From Arthrobacter bussei (lineage in GTDB: Bacteria > Actinomycetota > Actinomycetes > Actinomycetales > Micrococcaceae), in NCBI RefSeq assembly GCF_009377195.2, contig NZ_VJXX01000006.1:1-64000 (forward strand): a DNA stretch of 64,000 nucleotides. Reading direction: 5' to 3'. Shown one piece after another: positions 55,444 to 64,000 of this stretch. The notes beneath the pieces were generated by a model. The model searched no databases and was not told where the DNA came from. It saw only the letters and a list, made by a program, of their open reading frames with translations. The position numbers and the translations under genes were made by a program. Position 1 is the first letter of the stretch, and each line of letters starts with the position of its first letter.

Positions 55444-56089
55444 AGCGGTCCAATCTCTTCTCGAGGGCGGACTGGCCGCTGGACAGGACGAGGCAGAACA
55501 CCCAGTAGATGGCTGCGGCCTCCATGTAGAGCAGGAGGAACTCCTGCGAGAAGGAGGCGATCTGCTGGGCTTCGCGGAACAGCTCCGTCACGAGGATCAG
55601 CGAGGCCAGGGACGTGTCCTTGACGAGGCTGATGAACGTGTTGGACAGCGGCGGCACGGAGACCCGCGCGGCCTGCGGGAGGATGATCCGCCGCAGGGTC
55701 AGGCTCCGGGACATCCCGATGGTGTGCCCGGCCTCCCACTGGCCCTTCGGCACCGAGAGGATCGCCGCGCGCACGATCTCCGCCGCGTAGCCTGCGACGT
55801 TCAGCGAGAAGGCGATGATGGCACTCGGCCAGGGGTTGATCGTCAGACCGATGGACGGCAGGCCGTAGAAGATCACGAACAGCTGCACCAGCAGCGGCGT
55901 GCCGCGGATGACCGAGACGTAGAAACGGGCGATCGCCGAGAGGACGGGTTGCCCGCTGATCCGCATGAGGGCGACGACGAGGGCCAGGGCCAGTCCGAGC
56001 ACGAACGAGGCGAGAGACAGCGGGATGGTGCCCGTCAGTCCGCCGGAGAGCATGGGCCAGAAGGATGTGCGCAGCAGCTCCCAGTCCAT
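55430..56089 (-). CDS. Polar amino acid ABC transporter permease
   Basis: A 219-residue inner-membrane permease of the HisM/GlnP family with about five helices. The EAA loop is AGHTIGMSRSLTLRRIILPQA, ending with RVSVPPLSNTFISLVKDTSL, which contacts the ATPase. A single permease probably forms a homodimer. Starts 55 bases after the binding-protein stop and overlaps the ATPase gene. Confidence 0.93.
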   Translation of the reverse strand: MDWELLRTSFWPMLSGGLTGTIPLSLASFVLGLALALVVALMRISGQPVLSAIARFYVSVIRGTPLLVQLFVIFYGLPSIGLTINPWPSAIIAFSLNVAGYAAEIVRAAILSVPKGQWEAGHTIGMSRSLTLRRIILPQAARVSVPPLSNTFISLVKDTSLASLILVTELFREAQQIASFSQEFLLLYMEAAAIYWVFCLVLSSGQSALEKRLDRYVAH

Positions 56090-56144
56090 CAGTCAGCCCC
56101 TCCGCGTCGCGCTGACGATCGCATCCATGGGCCGTGCGCCGGCA

Positions 56145-56966
56145 TCACTCGCTGACGTCGGAGCCGAAGTACTTCTCCGAGATCTCGGCGAGCGTGCCGT
56201 CGGCACGCAGCTCCTCGAGGGCGGTGTTGATCGCGTCCACGAGCTCTGTGCTGCCCTTGCGGACGGCTACGGCGCTCTCCGAGGTCTCCTCCGTGGTGGC
56301 CGCGATCTTGATGTTCTCGTTGCTGTCGGTCTTCTGGTAGTCCAGGTAGGTCAGCTCGTCGTTGATGGTCGCATCCACGCGGCCCTGCTCGAGGAGCGTG
56401 ATGGACTGCGCCCAGCCCTCGACGGGCTCCACGTTCGCGCCGCTCTCCTTCGCCAGGTCGTTCCAGTTGCTCGTCAGGGACTGCGCGGTGGTCTTCCCGG
56501 CGAGGTCGTCGAAGGAGGAGATGTCGCCGTTGTCCGCTGTCGTGACGATCACGCCGGAGCTCACCGTGTAGGGCTCGGAGAAGTCGTAGGTCTCCTTGCG
56601 CTCGTCCGTGATGGAGACCTGGTTGGCGATGACGTCGAAGCGCCCCGCCTCGAGGCCCGCGAAGATCGCGTCCCACTGGGTCTCCTGGAACTCGGCCTCC
56701 ACGCCCATCTTCTCCGCGACGGCGGTGATGACCTCGACGTCGTACCCCGTGAGGTCGCCGCTGCCGCCCTCGTGGAAGCTGAAGGGCCTGTAGGTCCCCT
56801 CGGTCCCGACGGTGAGGACGCCGGAGTCCTGGATCTCCTGCAGCGAGGAGGGTGCAGCGGACTCGCTCGCCCCGCCGTCGGACGCAGGGGTCGACGACGA
56901 GCCGCATCCTGCGAGGGCGAGGGTGAGCGCTGCAGCGGCGCCGAGGACGGACAGGCGGTTCTTCAT
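56145..56966 (-). CDS. Amino acid ABC transporter binding lipoprotein
   Basis: A 273-residue family 3 solute-binding protein. The signal peptide ends in the lipobox LALAGCGSSS, so the mature protein is anchored by lipid at its Cys. Typical segments: GVLTVGTEGTYRPFSFHEGG, LTGYDVEVITAVAEKMGVE, GRFDVIANQVSITDERKETY. Cystine-binding proteins of the TcyJ/YxeM type look like this, but the ligand is not certain. The start MKNRLSVLG has AAGGAATCCC upstream. First gene of the operon. Confidence 0.93.
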   Translation of the reverse strand: MKNRLSVLGAAAALTLALAGCGSSSTPASDGGASESAAPSSLQEIQDSGVLTVGTEGTYRPFSFHEGGSGDLTGYDVEVITAVAEKMGVEAEFQETQWDAIFAGLEAGRFDVIANQVSITDERKETYDFSEPYTVSSGVIVTTADNGDISSFDDLAGKTTAQSLTSNWNDLAKESGANVEPVEGWAQSITLLEQGRVDATINDELTYLDYQKTDSNENIKIAATTEETSESAVAVRKGSTELVDAINTALEELRADGTLAEISEKYFGSDVSE

Positions 56967-57184
56967 GGGATTCCTTCGGTCTGGTGAGGCGATCACGGCG
57001 GTAGGGAATGGTGGGGACCGACGAAGGCTTGAACCCTACGTACGTCCGCTCCACCCGGCCGGGACCGGAGTCGAACACTACTGGGGTCAACACCGGGGCA
57101 CGCACTTATTGTTCCGAAGTATTGCGGCGGGGGTCCAGGAACCTTGGACCGGAGCCGGGACTGGCATCCTTGGAAGGAATGGCT

Positions 57185-59092
57185 ATGAGCATGGAAGGCG
57201 CGGCCTGGAGCTCGCTCTACAAGATCTCCACGGCGAAGGACGGCCGGCACGGATTCTCGAAGGAGTCGGTCCGCCGCATCCTGACGTTCGCCGTACCCTA
57301 CCGCTCGAAGCTGATCATCTTCATCGTCCTGTCGGTCGCCGGGGCGTTCCTCGCCGTCGCGACGCCGGTGCTCGCCGGGCAGGTGGTGGACGTCATCGTC
57401 GCGCAGGGTGAGGTCCGCACCGTGGTGTGGCTCGCCGTCGTCATCGCGATCGTCGCCGTGGCGGATGCCGCCGTCTCCCTCGTCACCCGCTGGTACTCGT
57501 CGCGGATCGGGGAGGGCGTCATCCTGGATCTCCGCACAGCCGTGTTCAATCATGTGCAGAAGATGCCGATCGCCTTCTTCACGCGCACCCGCACCGGTGC
57601 CCTCGTGAGCCGCCTGAACAACGACGTGATCGGCGCGCAGCAGGCGTTCAGCGGGACCCTGTCCGGTGTGGTGACGAACCTCGTGGCGCTGATCCTCACG
57701 CTCGCGGTGATGCTGAGCACGTCCTGGCTCGTCACGGTGCTCGCCGTCGTCATGCTGCCCATCTTTCTCGTCCCTGCCCGTCGCATGGGCAGCCGCCTCG
57801 CAGCCCTCCGGCGCGAGGCCGCGGACCACAACTCGGCCATGAGCACGCAGATGACGGAGCGCTTCTCCGCCCCCGGCGCCACGCTGGTGAAGCTGTTCGG
57901 CAGGCCGGACGAGGAGGCCGAGGAGTTCCGCGTCCGCGCGGCCCGCGTGCGGGACATCGGCGTGCGGACCGCGATGCTGCAGTTCGTGTTCTTCACGGCC
58001 CTCATGCTGGTGTCCGCCCTGGCGCTCGCGCTCGTCTACGGTCTGGGCGGCTTCCTGGCCCTCCAGGGGCAGCTCGACACCGGTGAGGTCGTCACGCTCG
58101 CGCTCCTGCTGACGCGCCTCTACGCGCCGCTCACCAGCCTGGCGAACGCCCGCGTGGAGATCATGAGCGCCATCGTCAGCTTCGAGCGCGTGTTCGAGGT
58201 CCTCGACCTCGAGCCGCTGATTCAGGAGAAGCCCGGCGCCGTCGGCGTGCCCGCCGGTCCGGTCGCCGTCGAGTTCGATGACGTCCGCTTCGCCTACCCG
58301 TCCGCGGACAAGGTGTCGCTGGCCTCGCTCGAGGAGGTCTCGACGCTCGACACCCGCGGCGGGGAGGAGGTGCTCCACGGAATCTCCTTCCGTATCGAGC
58401 CCGGCCAGACGGTCGCGCTCGTGGGCACCTCGGGAGCCGGGAAGTCGACCATCGCGCAGCTCCTGTCCCGCCTGTACGACGTCGACAGCGGTGCCGTGCG
58501 GCTCGGCGGCACGGACGTGCGGGACGTGACCTTCGCGTCCATGCGGCACACGCTCGGCATGGTGACGCAGGACGGGCACCTCTTCCACGAGACCATCCTG
58601 TCCAACCTCCGCCTGGCACGCCCCGAAGCCACGGAGGGCGAGGTGTGGGACGCCGTCCGCCGCGCCCGCCTCGAACCGCTCATCCGATCCCTGCCCGACC
58701 AGCTGGACACCATGGTGGGGGAGCGCGGCTACCGGCTGTCCGGCGGTGAGCGCCAGCGTATGACCATCGCCCGCCTGCTCCTCGCCCAACCGCGCGTCGT
58801 CATCCTCGACGAGGCGACGGCGGCTCTCGACTCGACGTCGGAGGCGGCAGTGCAGGCTGCCCTCAGCGAGGCCCTCGAGGGGCGCACCGCGATGGTGATC
58901 GCGCACCGGCTCTCGACGATCCGCAGTGCGGACCTGATCCTCGTGGTCGAGGACGGCACGATCGTGGAGCGGGGCTCGCACGACGAACTGCTGGCGCAGG
59001 GAGGCCGGTACGAGGAGCTGCACCGGACGCAGTTCGCCGTGCAGAAGAACGTGGCGGCGGAGGAGGAGCCCGAGGCTCTCACCGGCGTGTGA
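57185..59092 (+). CDS. ABC exporter, fused permease-ATPase
   Basis: A 635-residue half-transporter of the MsbA/LmrA type. Six membrane helices lie in about residues 35-335; the nucleotide-binding domain has [15 protein letters not shown]-loop [12 protein letters not shown], signature LSGGERQRM, Walker [15 protein letters not shown] and switch IAHRLSTI. It should act as a dimer exporting a lipid, peptide or drug. ATG 57185 is chosen since AAGGA is then correctly spaced; two codons earlier there is another ATG. Convergent with the NUDIX gene (3-base gap). Confidence 0.92.
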   Translation: MSMEGAAWSSLYKISTAKDGRHGFSKESVRRILTFAVPYRSKLIIFIVLSVAGAFLAVATPVLAGQVVDVIVAQGEVRTVVWLAVVIAIVAVADAAVSLVTRWYSSRIGEGVILDLRTAVFNHVQKMPIAFFTRTRTGALVSRLNNDVIGAQQAFSGTLSGVVTNLVALILTLAVMLSTSWLVTVLAVVMLPIFLVPARRMGSRLAALRREAADHNSAMSTQMTERFSAPGATLVKLFGRPDEEAEEFRVRAARVRDIGVRTAMLQFVFFTALMLVSALALALVYGLGGFLALQGQLDTGEVVTLALLLTRLYAPLTSLANARVEIMSAIVSFERVFEVLDLEPLIQEKPGAVGVPAGPVAVEFDDVRFAYPSADKVSLASLEEVSTLDTRGGEEVLHGISFRIEPGQTVALVGTSGAGKSTIAQLLSRLYDVDSGAVRLGGTDVRDVTFASMRHTLGMVTQDGHLFHETILSNLRLARPEATEGEVWDAVRRARLEPLIRSLPDQLDTMVGERGYRLSGGERQRMTIARLLLAQPRVVILDEATAALDSTSEAAVQAALSEALEGRTAMVIAHRLSTIRSADLILVVEDGTIVERGSHDELLAQGGRYEELHRTQFAVQKNVAAEEEPEALTGV

Positions 59093-59095
59093 CGG

Positions 59096-59509
59096 TCATC
59101 CCCGCAGTGCCAGCAGCGCGGGGACCACGTAGTCGGTGAGCAGCGGGGCGAGGTCGCCCCGGAGTCCCGCTGCATCGAGGTCGAGCCAGTCCAGCTCCTC
59201 GATCTCGGCCGCAGGCCGCGGCTCGCCTGCCAGGGGGCACAGGAAGACCGTGGCGACCAGGCGGGTGTCCGCCTCGTTGGCGGCGGGCCCCGACCAGGTC
59301 CCGAGCAGTGTCAGCTCCTCCGGGCGCACGGTCAGTCCCAGTTCCTCCTGCAGTTCACGGGAGCCCGTCCGGGTAGGCGTCTCGTCCGGCTCGGGCTTCC
59401 CGCCCGGCTGCATGAACACGGACGTCCCACGCTTGCGGACTAGCAGCAGGTGCCCGTGGGCATCCAGGAGGCAGAGCGCCGTGACCGTGATGACGGGCGT
59501 GACGCGCAC
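59096..59509 (-). CDS. NUDIX hydrolase
   Basis: A 137-residue pyrophosphohydrolase. The NUDIX box is complete: GGKPEPDETP, then RELQEELGL with the metal-binding glutamates. Such enzymes clean oxidised nucleotides or break down nucleoside diphosphate derivatives; the substrate cannot be read. The start has AAGGGACCC upstream (ATG or GTG nearby). Leftward, after tRNA-Arg. Confidence 0.92.
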   Translation of the reverse strand: MRVTPVITVTALCLLDAHGHLLLVRKRGTSVFMQPGGKPEPDETPTRTGSRELQEELGLTVRPEELTLLGTWSGPAANEADTRLVATVFLCPLAGEPRPAAEIEELDWLDLDAAGLRGDLAPLLTDYVVPALLALRG

Positions 59510-59531
59510 CGCGGGTCCCTTCGACGCATAG

Positions 59532-59559
59532 CGAGGACGGGCAGGGAAGCCCGTCCTCG
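59532..59559 (-). terminator. Terminator after tRNA-Arg
   Basis: CGAGGACGGGC pairs with GCCCGTCCTCG around a 6-base loop, directly downstream of the leftward tRNA. Confidence 0.75.
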
Positions 59560-59566
59560 GTCGTGG

Positions 59567-59643
59567 TGGTGCCCCTGGCCGGAATCGAACCGACGACCTT
59601 CCCTTTAGGAGAGGGACGCTCTATCCTACTGAGCTACAGAGGC
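59567..59643 (-). tRNA. tRNA-Arg (CCT anticodon)
   Basis: On the minus strand: acceptor GCCTCTG pairs with CAGGGGC (one G-T), D stem GCTC / GAGC, anticodon stem TCCCT / AGGGA around loop CTCCTAA (anticodon CCT, reading AGG), T arm GTCGGTTCGATTCCGGC, discriminator A, and encoded CCA. Confidence 0.96.
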
Positions 59644-59679
59644 GCGGGATCGGTGGAGCACCGATCCGGCGGTCCCAGC

Positions 59680-60303
59680 TTACCCGGTCCGCGCGGTCGT
59701 GTCCGCGCCGGGGACACCCCGCAGCCGCCGCGGCAGGAACACCGCAGCCGCCCCCGCCATGAGGCTGAGGGCCAGCAGGATCCACCGGGACACCGTCAGC
59801 ACCGAGGCCAGCGCGACGGCGCCGGGTTCGGGGACGGCCTGGGCCAGCACCGTGTCGATCGCGACGTTCTCCCAGAGGTCGGCCACGGTGAACAGGATCA
59901 CGGGCGACCACAGCAGCCACCGGAGCCACCGCCGCCCGACATTGAGCTGGACGAGCAGGAGCCAGGCGAACGCGAAGATCAGGGGGAAGAGCGTGCCGGC
60001 CGTCCTGTGCAGGTAGCTCAGCTGGCCCCGGGCGTCGTCGTCCATCGCCCCGCGCAGGCGCTCCACGTAGCCCACGTCGTACCCACCCACGAGCATGTCC
60101 GGCATGGTGAGGCCGTCGGAGAGCTGCGTCATCTGGCCCAGCGTGAGCAGGTGGAGGTACCAGAAGAGGAACAGGGAGGCCCCGGCGGCTGCGACGAGGA
60201 CGAGCGAGCCGTTGTTCTTCCGGCGGCCGTCGGTCGGGGGAGCCACCGGCACAGGAGTGCCGGTCGCGTGCTTGCGTGCTATCTGCGCCCTGGTCTTCGC
60301 CAC
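59680..60303 (-). CDS. Integral membrane protein, unknown
   Basis: A 207-residue protein with four likely membrane helices (about 30-50, 100-125, 135-155, 170-190). Conserved-looking polar residues are in the first loop (LHLLTLGQMTQLSDGLTMPD) and LSYLHRTAGTLFPLIFAFAW. The family is unknown to me. The GTG start at 60303 is directly preceded by the -10-like CATACT, so it may be leaderless; a longer frame to 60435 lacks support. Divergent from the symporter gene. Confidence 0.65.
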   Translation of the reverse strand: MAKTRAQIARKHATGTPVPVAPPTDGRRKNNGSLVLVAAAGASLFLFWYLHLLTLGQMTQLSDGLTMPDMLVGGYDVGYVERLRGAMDDDARGQLSYLHRTAGTLFPLIFAFAWLLLVQLNVGRRWLRWLLWSPVILFTVADLWENVAIDTVLAQAVPEPGAVALASVLTVSRWILLALSLMAGAAAVFLPRRLRGVPGADTTARTG

Positions 60304-60442
60304 CGTCCCAGTATGGGCGACGCCGGAGGACCACCACGCCGGGCTGTGAACACCATGTGAACTGCGTTGCGATCGGATGACGTTCCCCCGCCGGGAGCCC
60401 AGTGTGATTGCCTTCACACCGGAAAAGCGGTTCATTGGTGGG

Positions 60443-62008
60443 ATGCATATTCACTCCGCACTCCCCATGGCGACGGTCACCGAGGACGTCGGATGGCTCG
60501 CCGCCATCGACGAGGCGATCAACAACGCCTTCGCGAGACCCACCGAGATCTTCTCCAGCATCGTGTTCTTCCCGATCACCATCGGCGACGTCAGCTTCCC
60601 CGCCGTCGTCGCCTGGCTCATCCTTGCCGGGATCATCTTCACGATCTACTTCGGGGTACCTCAGCTCCGCGGCCTCAAGGTCGGCTACGAAGTAGTGCGT
60701 GGGCGTTACTCCTCCAAGGACGATCCGGGCGAGGTGCCGCACTTCCAGGCGCTCACCTCGGCCCTCTCCGGGACGGTCGGGCTCGGCAACATCGCGGGCG
60801 TCGGTGCGGCCATGGCCCTCGGTGGCCCGGGCGCCACGTTCTGGATGATCTGCGCCGGCCTGATCGGCATGGCGACCAAGTTCGCCGAGTGCACGCTCGG
60901 CGTGAAGTACCGCGAGGTCCATGAGGACGGCACCGTGAGCGGCGGTCCGTTCAAGTACCTGCCCATCGCCTTCCAGAAGCTCGGTCGCATCCCGGCCAAG
61001 ATCCTCACGGGGATCTTCGCGGTCGCGATCCTCATCTTCGGCATCGCCGGCGGCAACATGTTCCAGGCCAACCAGACCTTCGCCCAGGTGCAGAACGTCA
61101 CGGGCGGTGCGGACGGGTTCCTCGGCAGCGCCGGCGCGGCCCTCATCTTCGGACTGGTCCTCGCCTTCTTCGTGGCGATCGTCATCCTCGGCGGCATCAA
61201 GTCCATCGGCGCCACGACGTCGCGCCTGGTGCCCGCGATGGGCGGCATCTACGTCCTCGCCTGCCTCTTCGTGATCATCGCGAACATCGACCAGGTACCC
61301 GGCGCCTTCGGGGCGATCATCACCGGTGCCTTCGATCCCCAGGGAATCGCCGGAGGCATCCTCGGTGTCCTGATCGTCGGGTTCCAGCGGGCCTCGTTCT
61401 CCAACGAGGCAGGCGTCGGTTCCGCCGCCATCGCCCACTCCGCCGTGAAGACCCGCCGCCCGGTCAGTGAGGGCTTCGTGGCCCTGTTCGAGCCGCTCGT
61501 CGACACCGTACTCATCTGCACCATGACGGCGCTCGCGATCGTGATCGCCGGTGCGCCGAGCCTGCAGGCGGGCATCGATCAGGTGCAGGGCGGGGGAGAC
61601 ACGCCCGACGGCGTCATCCTGACCTCGGACGCCTTCGCGACCGTGCTGCCGTGGTTCCCCATCGTCCTCGCCATCGCCGTCGTCCTCTTCGCCTACTCGA
61701 CCCTCATCACGTGGTCCTACTACGGACTGAAGGCCTGGGAGTTCCTGTTCGGCCGGGGCAAGACGGCGGAGATCACCTACAAGATCGTGTTCCTGTTCTT
61801 CACGGTCGCCGGCTGCGTGCTCACCTTCAGCCAGGTCATCAGCTTCGCCGATGCCGCCCTGTTCGTCTGCGCCTTCGTGAACCTGCTCGGCGTGTACTTC
61901 CTGCTCCCCGTGATCAAGCGGGAGATGCGGGAGTACCTCGCGGACCGCAAGAGCGGCAAGCTCCTCATCCTCGGGATCGAAAAGGACGAGCTCCGGACGG
62001 AGAAGTAG
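60443..62008 (+). CDS. Alanine/glycine:cation symporter (AgcS family)
   Basis: A roughly 521-residue sodium or proton symporter for alanine or glycine. LTSALSGTVGLGNIAGVGAA is the family signature, and QRASFSNEAGVGSAAIAHSA is the second highly conserved loop; about eleven membrane helices are visible. The start is uncertain: ATG 60443 is used, an ATG at 60377 adds 22 residues, and one at 60468 removes eight; none has a good ribosome site. Monocistronic, with a terminator after it. Confidence 0.9.
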   Translation: MHIHSALPMATVTEDVGWLAAIDEAINNAFARPTEIFSSIVFFPITIGDVSFPAVVAWLILAGIIFTIYFGVPQLRGLKVGYEVVRGRYSSKDDPGEVPHFQALTSALSGTVGLGNIAGVGAAMALGGPGATFWMICAGLIGMATKFAECTLGVKYREVHEDGTVSGGPFKYLPIAFQKLGRIPAKILTGIFAVAILIFGIAGGNMFQANQTFAQVQNVTGGADGFLGSAGAALIFGLVLAFFVAIVILGGIKSIGATTSRLVPAMGGIYVLACLFVIIANIDQVPGAFGAIITGAFDPQGIAGGILGVLIVGFQRASFSNEAGVGSAAIAHSAVKTRRPVSEGFVALFEPLVDTVLICTMTALAIVIAGAPSLQAGIDQVQGGGDTPDGVILTSDAFATVLPWFPIVLAIAVVLFAYSTLITWSYYGLKAWEFLFGRGKTAEITYKIVFLFFTVAGCVLTFSQVISFADAALFVCAFVNLLGVYFLLPVIKREMREYLADRKSGKLLILGIEKDELRTEK

Positions 62009-62027
62009 CTCCAGCGCCCGCTGTACG

Positions 62028-62062
62028 CACCGCCCCCGCAGGGTCTCCCGGCGGGGGCGGTG
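62028..62062 (+). terminator. Terminator after the symporter gene
   Basis: CACCGCCCCCGC pairs with GCGGGGGCGGTG around an 11-base loop, 19 bases past the stop codon. Confidence 0.85.
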
Positions 62063-62125
62063 CCGCGTGCGGGGCCTGCCGGGCCGGGCGGACTGTCGGG
62101 GTCACGGCCTAGACTTGGAGTCACC

Positions 62126-64000
62126 ATGGACATGCTCTTCGATCCCTACGTCTCCCCTCCCACCCCTGCCGAGAAGAAGCGGGCACGCGAGGCCGCGATG
62201 GCCACGGCGGCGCCGCGTGCGGGGACGGGACCGGCCTCGGGAGACCCTGCCGCGGACCACGTGCCGGCGCGTGCGGGAGTGGACGAGCAGCGCGCGCACG
62301 AGCTGCTGCTGGGCATGAATCCGCAGCAGGAGAAAGCCGTCAAGCACGGCGGCTCGCCCCTGCTCATCGTCGCGGGTGCCGGTTCCGGGAAGACCCGCGT
62401 GCTGAGCCACCGCATCGCCTACCTCCTGGCCACGGGCCGTTCGCATCCCGGCCAGATCCTCGCCATCACCTTCACCAACAAAGCCGCGGCGGAGATGCGG
62501 GAGCGCATCGAGGGGCTCATCGGGGACGTGGCGAAGCGCATGTGGATCTCCACCTTCCACTCCTCCTGCGTCCGCATCCTGCGCCGCGAGGCGGCTTCCG
62601 TGGGACTGAACTCCAACTTCTCCATCTACGACTCCGCGGACACCCTGCGCCTCATCACGCTCGTGGCCAAGGGGCTGGACCTGGACCCGAAGAAGGTTCC
62701 GCCCAAGGCCATCCAGCACAAGATCTCCGCCCTGAAGAACGAACTCGTGGACGAGGAGTCGTTCGCCTCGACGGTGAACCTCGCGGATCCGTTCGAGCAG
62801 GCCGTCGCCGAGGTGTACACGGGCTACGCGCAGCGCATGCGCCAGGCCAACGCCATGGACTTCGACGACCTCATCGCCCAGACCGTCTACATGTTCAGGG
62901 CCTTCCCCGGCGTCGCGGACTATTACCGGCGCCGCTTCCGCCACGTCCTCGTGGACGAGTACCAGGACACCAACCACGCGCAGTACGCGCTGGTGCGGGA
63001 GATCGTGGGGGTGCCCGGCGAGTCCACCGACGATCCCGCGGAGCTCACCGTGGTGGGCGACTCCGACCAGTCCATCTACGCGTTCCGCGGGGCGGACGTG
63101 CGCAACATCGTCGAGTTCGAGAACGACTACCCGAGCGCCCGCACGATCCTGCTCGAGCAGAACTACCGCTCCACGCAGAACATCCTGAGTGCGGCGAACG
63201 CCGTGATCTCGCGCAACCCGAACCGGCCCGAGAAGCGCCTGTGGACCGCCGAGGGCAGCGGCGAGAAGATCGTCGGCTACGTCGGCGAGAACGAGCACGA
63301 GGAAGCACGCTTCATCGCCGAGGAGATCGACCGCCTCCAGGACGAGGACGACCTGCGCCCCGGTGACGTGGCGGTCTTCTACCGCACCAATGCGCAGTCG
63401 CGATCCATCGAGGAGATCCTGCTGCGGGTCGGACTGCCCTACAAGGTGGTGGGCGGCACCCGCTTCTACGAGCGCAAGGAGATCAAGGACGCGCTCGCGT
63501 ACCTCCGCGTCCTCGTCAACCAGGACGACGTCGTCAACCTGCGCCGGGTGCTCAACGAGCCGAAGCGCGGCATCGGTGATCGCGCCGAGTACGCCATCGC
63601 GGCCCTCAGTGAACGGGAGCGGATCAGTTTCATGGAGGCGCTGCGGCGCGCCGACCAGGCCCCCGGTATGGCGACGCGATCGGTCAACGCCGTGACCGGA
63701 TTCGTCAAGCTCATCGACGACCTCGCGGAGGTGGCCGGCGGCTCGGGCGCGTCGGCGGCCCTCGAGGCCGTTCTCGAGCAGACCGGCTACCTCGAGCAGC
63801 TGAGGACCAGCAGCGACCCCCAGGACGAGTCGCGCGTCGAGAACCTCGCGGAACTCGTGGCGGTGGTGCGGGAGTTCGAACGGGACAACCCGGAGGGCAC
63901 CCTGGGGGACTTCCTCGAGCAGGTGTCGCTCGTCGCGGACGCGGACCAGATCCCCGACGCCCCCGACGGGTCCGCCGCCGACGTCCAGCGTGCCGTCGAG
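62126..64000 (+). CDS. pcrA: PcrA/UvrD-type DNA helicase (5' part)
   Basis: 625 codons of a superfamily 1A helicase that continues past the window end. Walker A LLIVAGAGSGKTRVLSHRIA, motif Ia ITFTNKAAAEMRERI, motif II LVDEYQDTN, motif III VVGDSDQSIYAFRGAD, motif IV NYRST. It acts 3'-5' in nucleotide excision repair and in removing RecA filaments. The first ~65 residues are a non-conserved tail (MDMLFDPYVSPPTPAEK). GGAG five bases before the ATG; a -10-like TAGACT lies a little upstream. Confidence 0.95.
   Translation, partial: MDMLFDPYVSPPTPAEKKRAREAAMATAAPRAGTGPASGDPAADHVPARAGVDEQRAHELLLGMNPQQEKAVKHGGSPLLIVAGAGSGKTRVLSHRIAYLLATGRSHPGQILAITFTNKAAAEMRERIEGLIGDVAKRMWISTFHSSCVRILRREAASVGLNSNFSIYDSADTLRLITLVAKGLDLDPKKVPPKAIQHKISALKNELVDEESFASTVNLADPFEQAVAEVYTGYAQRMRQANAMDFDDLIAQTVYMFRAFPGVADYYRRRFRHVLVDEYQDTNHAQYALVREIVGVPGESTDDPAELTVVGDSDQSIYAFRGADVRNIVEFENDYPSARTILLEQNYRSTQNILSAANAVISRNPNRPEKRLWTAEGSGEKIVGYVGENEHEEARFIAEEIDRLQDEDDLRPGDVAVFYRTNAQSRSIEEILLRVGLPYKVVGGTRFYERKEIKDALAYLRVLVNQDDVVNLRRVLNEPKRGIGDRAEYAIAALSERERISFMEALRRADQAPGMATRSVNAVTGFVKLIDDLAEVAGGSGASAALEAVLEQTGYLEQLRTSSDPQDESRVENLAELVAVVREFERDNPEGTLGDFLEQVSLVADADQIPDAPDGSAADVQRAVE

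Overview
The window is high-GC DNA from an actinobacterium, most likely a member of the Micrococcaceae close to Arthrobacter. The evidence is the gene content: an actinobacterial 5S rRNA end, the XPB helicase - cold-shock - DUF3027 cluster, DUF3263 next to a LytR_C protein, a groEL gene without groES, an iron-type DtxR regulator, a FemAB protein and a ThrE exporter. GTG and TTG starts are common, and several starts lie directly behind a -10-like hexamer with no Shine-Dalgarno sequence. The assignment is by gene content and style only; no database search was possible.

Layout. 1-110: 3' end of a 5S rRNA and the rRNA operon terminator. 413-4375: an SRPBCC protein, a GlcD-like FAD oxidase, a small membrane protein and a DUF4032 protein. 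4516-8006: a sugar ABC ATPase and the otsA-otsB trehalose pair. 8134-10679: membrane-anchored DsbA-like protein, tRNA-Thr, rsgA and two very small genes. 10802-14402: Bcr/CflA efflux pump, phosphodiesterase, two small proteins and an SDR. 14536-19280: a stress-type block of Vms1-like protein, TPP-dependent oxidase and catalase. 19447-24220: small acidic and membrane proteins, an Old Yellow Enzyme and a divergent MFS pump separated by a 112-nt G tract. 24323-29167: epimerase and aldo/keto reductase pair, FemAB transferase, ThrE exporter. 29186-33854: ung, DUF3263, LytR_C, a TM2 gene broken by an in-frame TAG, and groEL behind two CIRCE operators. 33975-43732: a lone WXG100 protein, a two-component system, the XPB helicase pair, a cold-shock protein, DUF3027 and an MFS pump. 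43800-48125: serC, DtxR/IdeR, a five-copy tandem repeat, a probable cyclic di-AMP riboswitch and two paralogous NlpC/P60 hydrolases. 48353-54325: HNH nuclease and a molybdenum cofactor group (mobA-like, DUF6457, moeA, YdeP-type oxidoreductase, fdhD). 54679-62008: polar amino acid ABC operon, ABC exporter, NUDIX, tRNA-Arg, an alanine/glycine symporter. 62126-64000: 5' part of a PcrA/UvrD helicase gene that runs off the window.

How the parts work together. Most of the window is chromosomal housekeeping and stress physiology; no prophage, transposase, CRISPR array or recognisable defence island was seen. The molybdenum genes form a logical unit: cofactor assembly (mobA-like, moeA), a molybdopterin enzyme and the FdhD sulfurtransferase that activates such enzymes. 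The Vms1-TPP-catalase block looks like an oxidative or dormancy-type stress unit. The riboswitch with two secreted NlpC/P60 proteins is a cell-wall remodelling unit probably set by cyclic di-AMP.

The items most worth a second look are the amber codon in the TM2 gene, the poly-G tract, the paired CIRCE sites on the groEL promoter, the riboswitch with its tandem hydrolases, and the repeat array that starts inside the last codons of dtxR. No clearly new biological system was identified.
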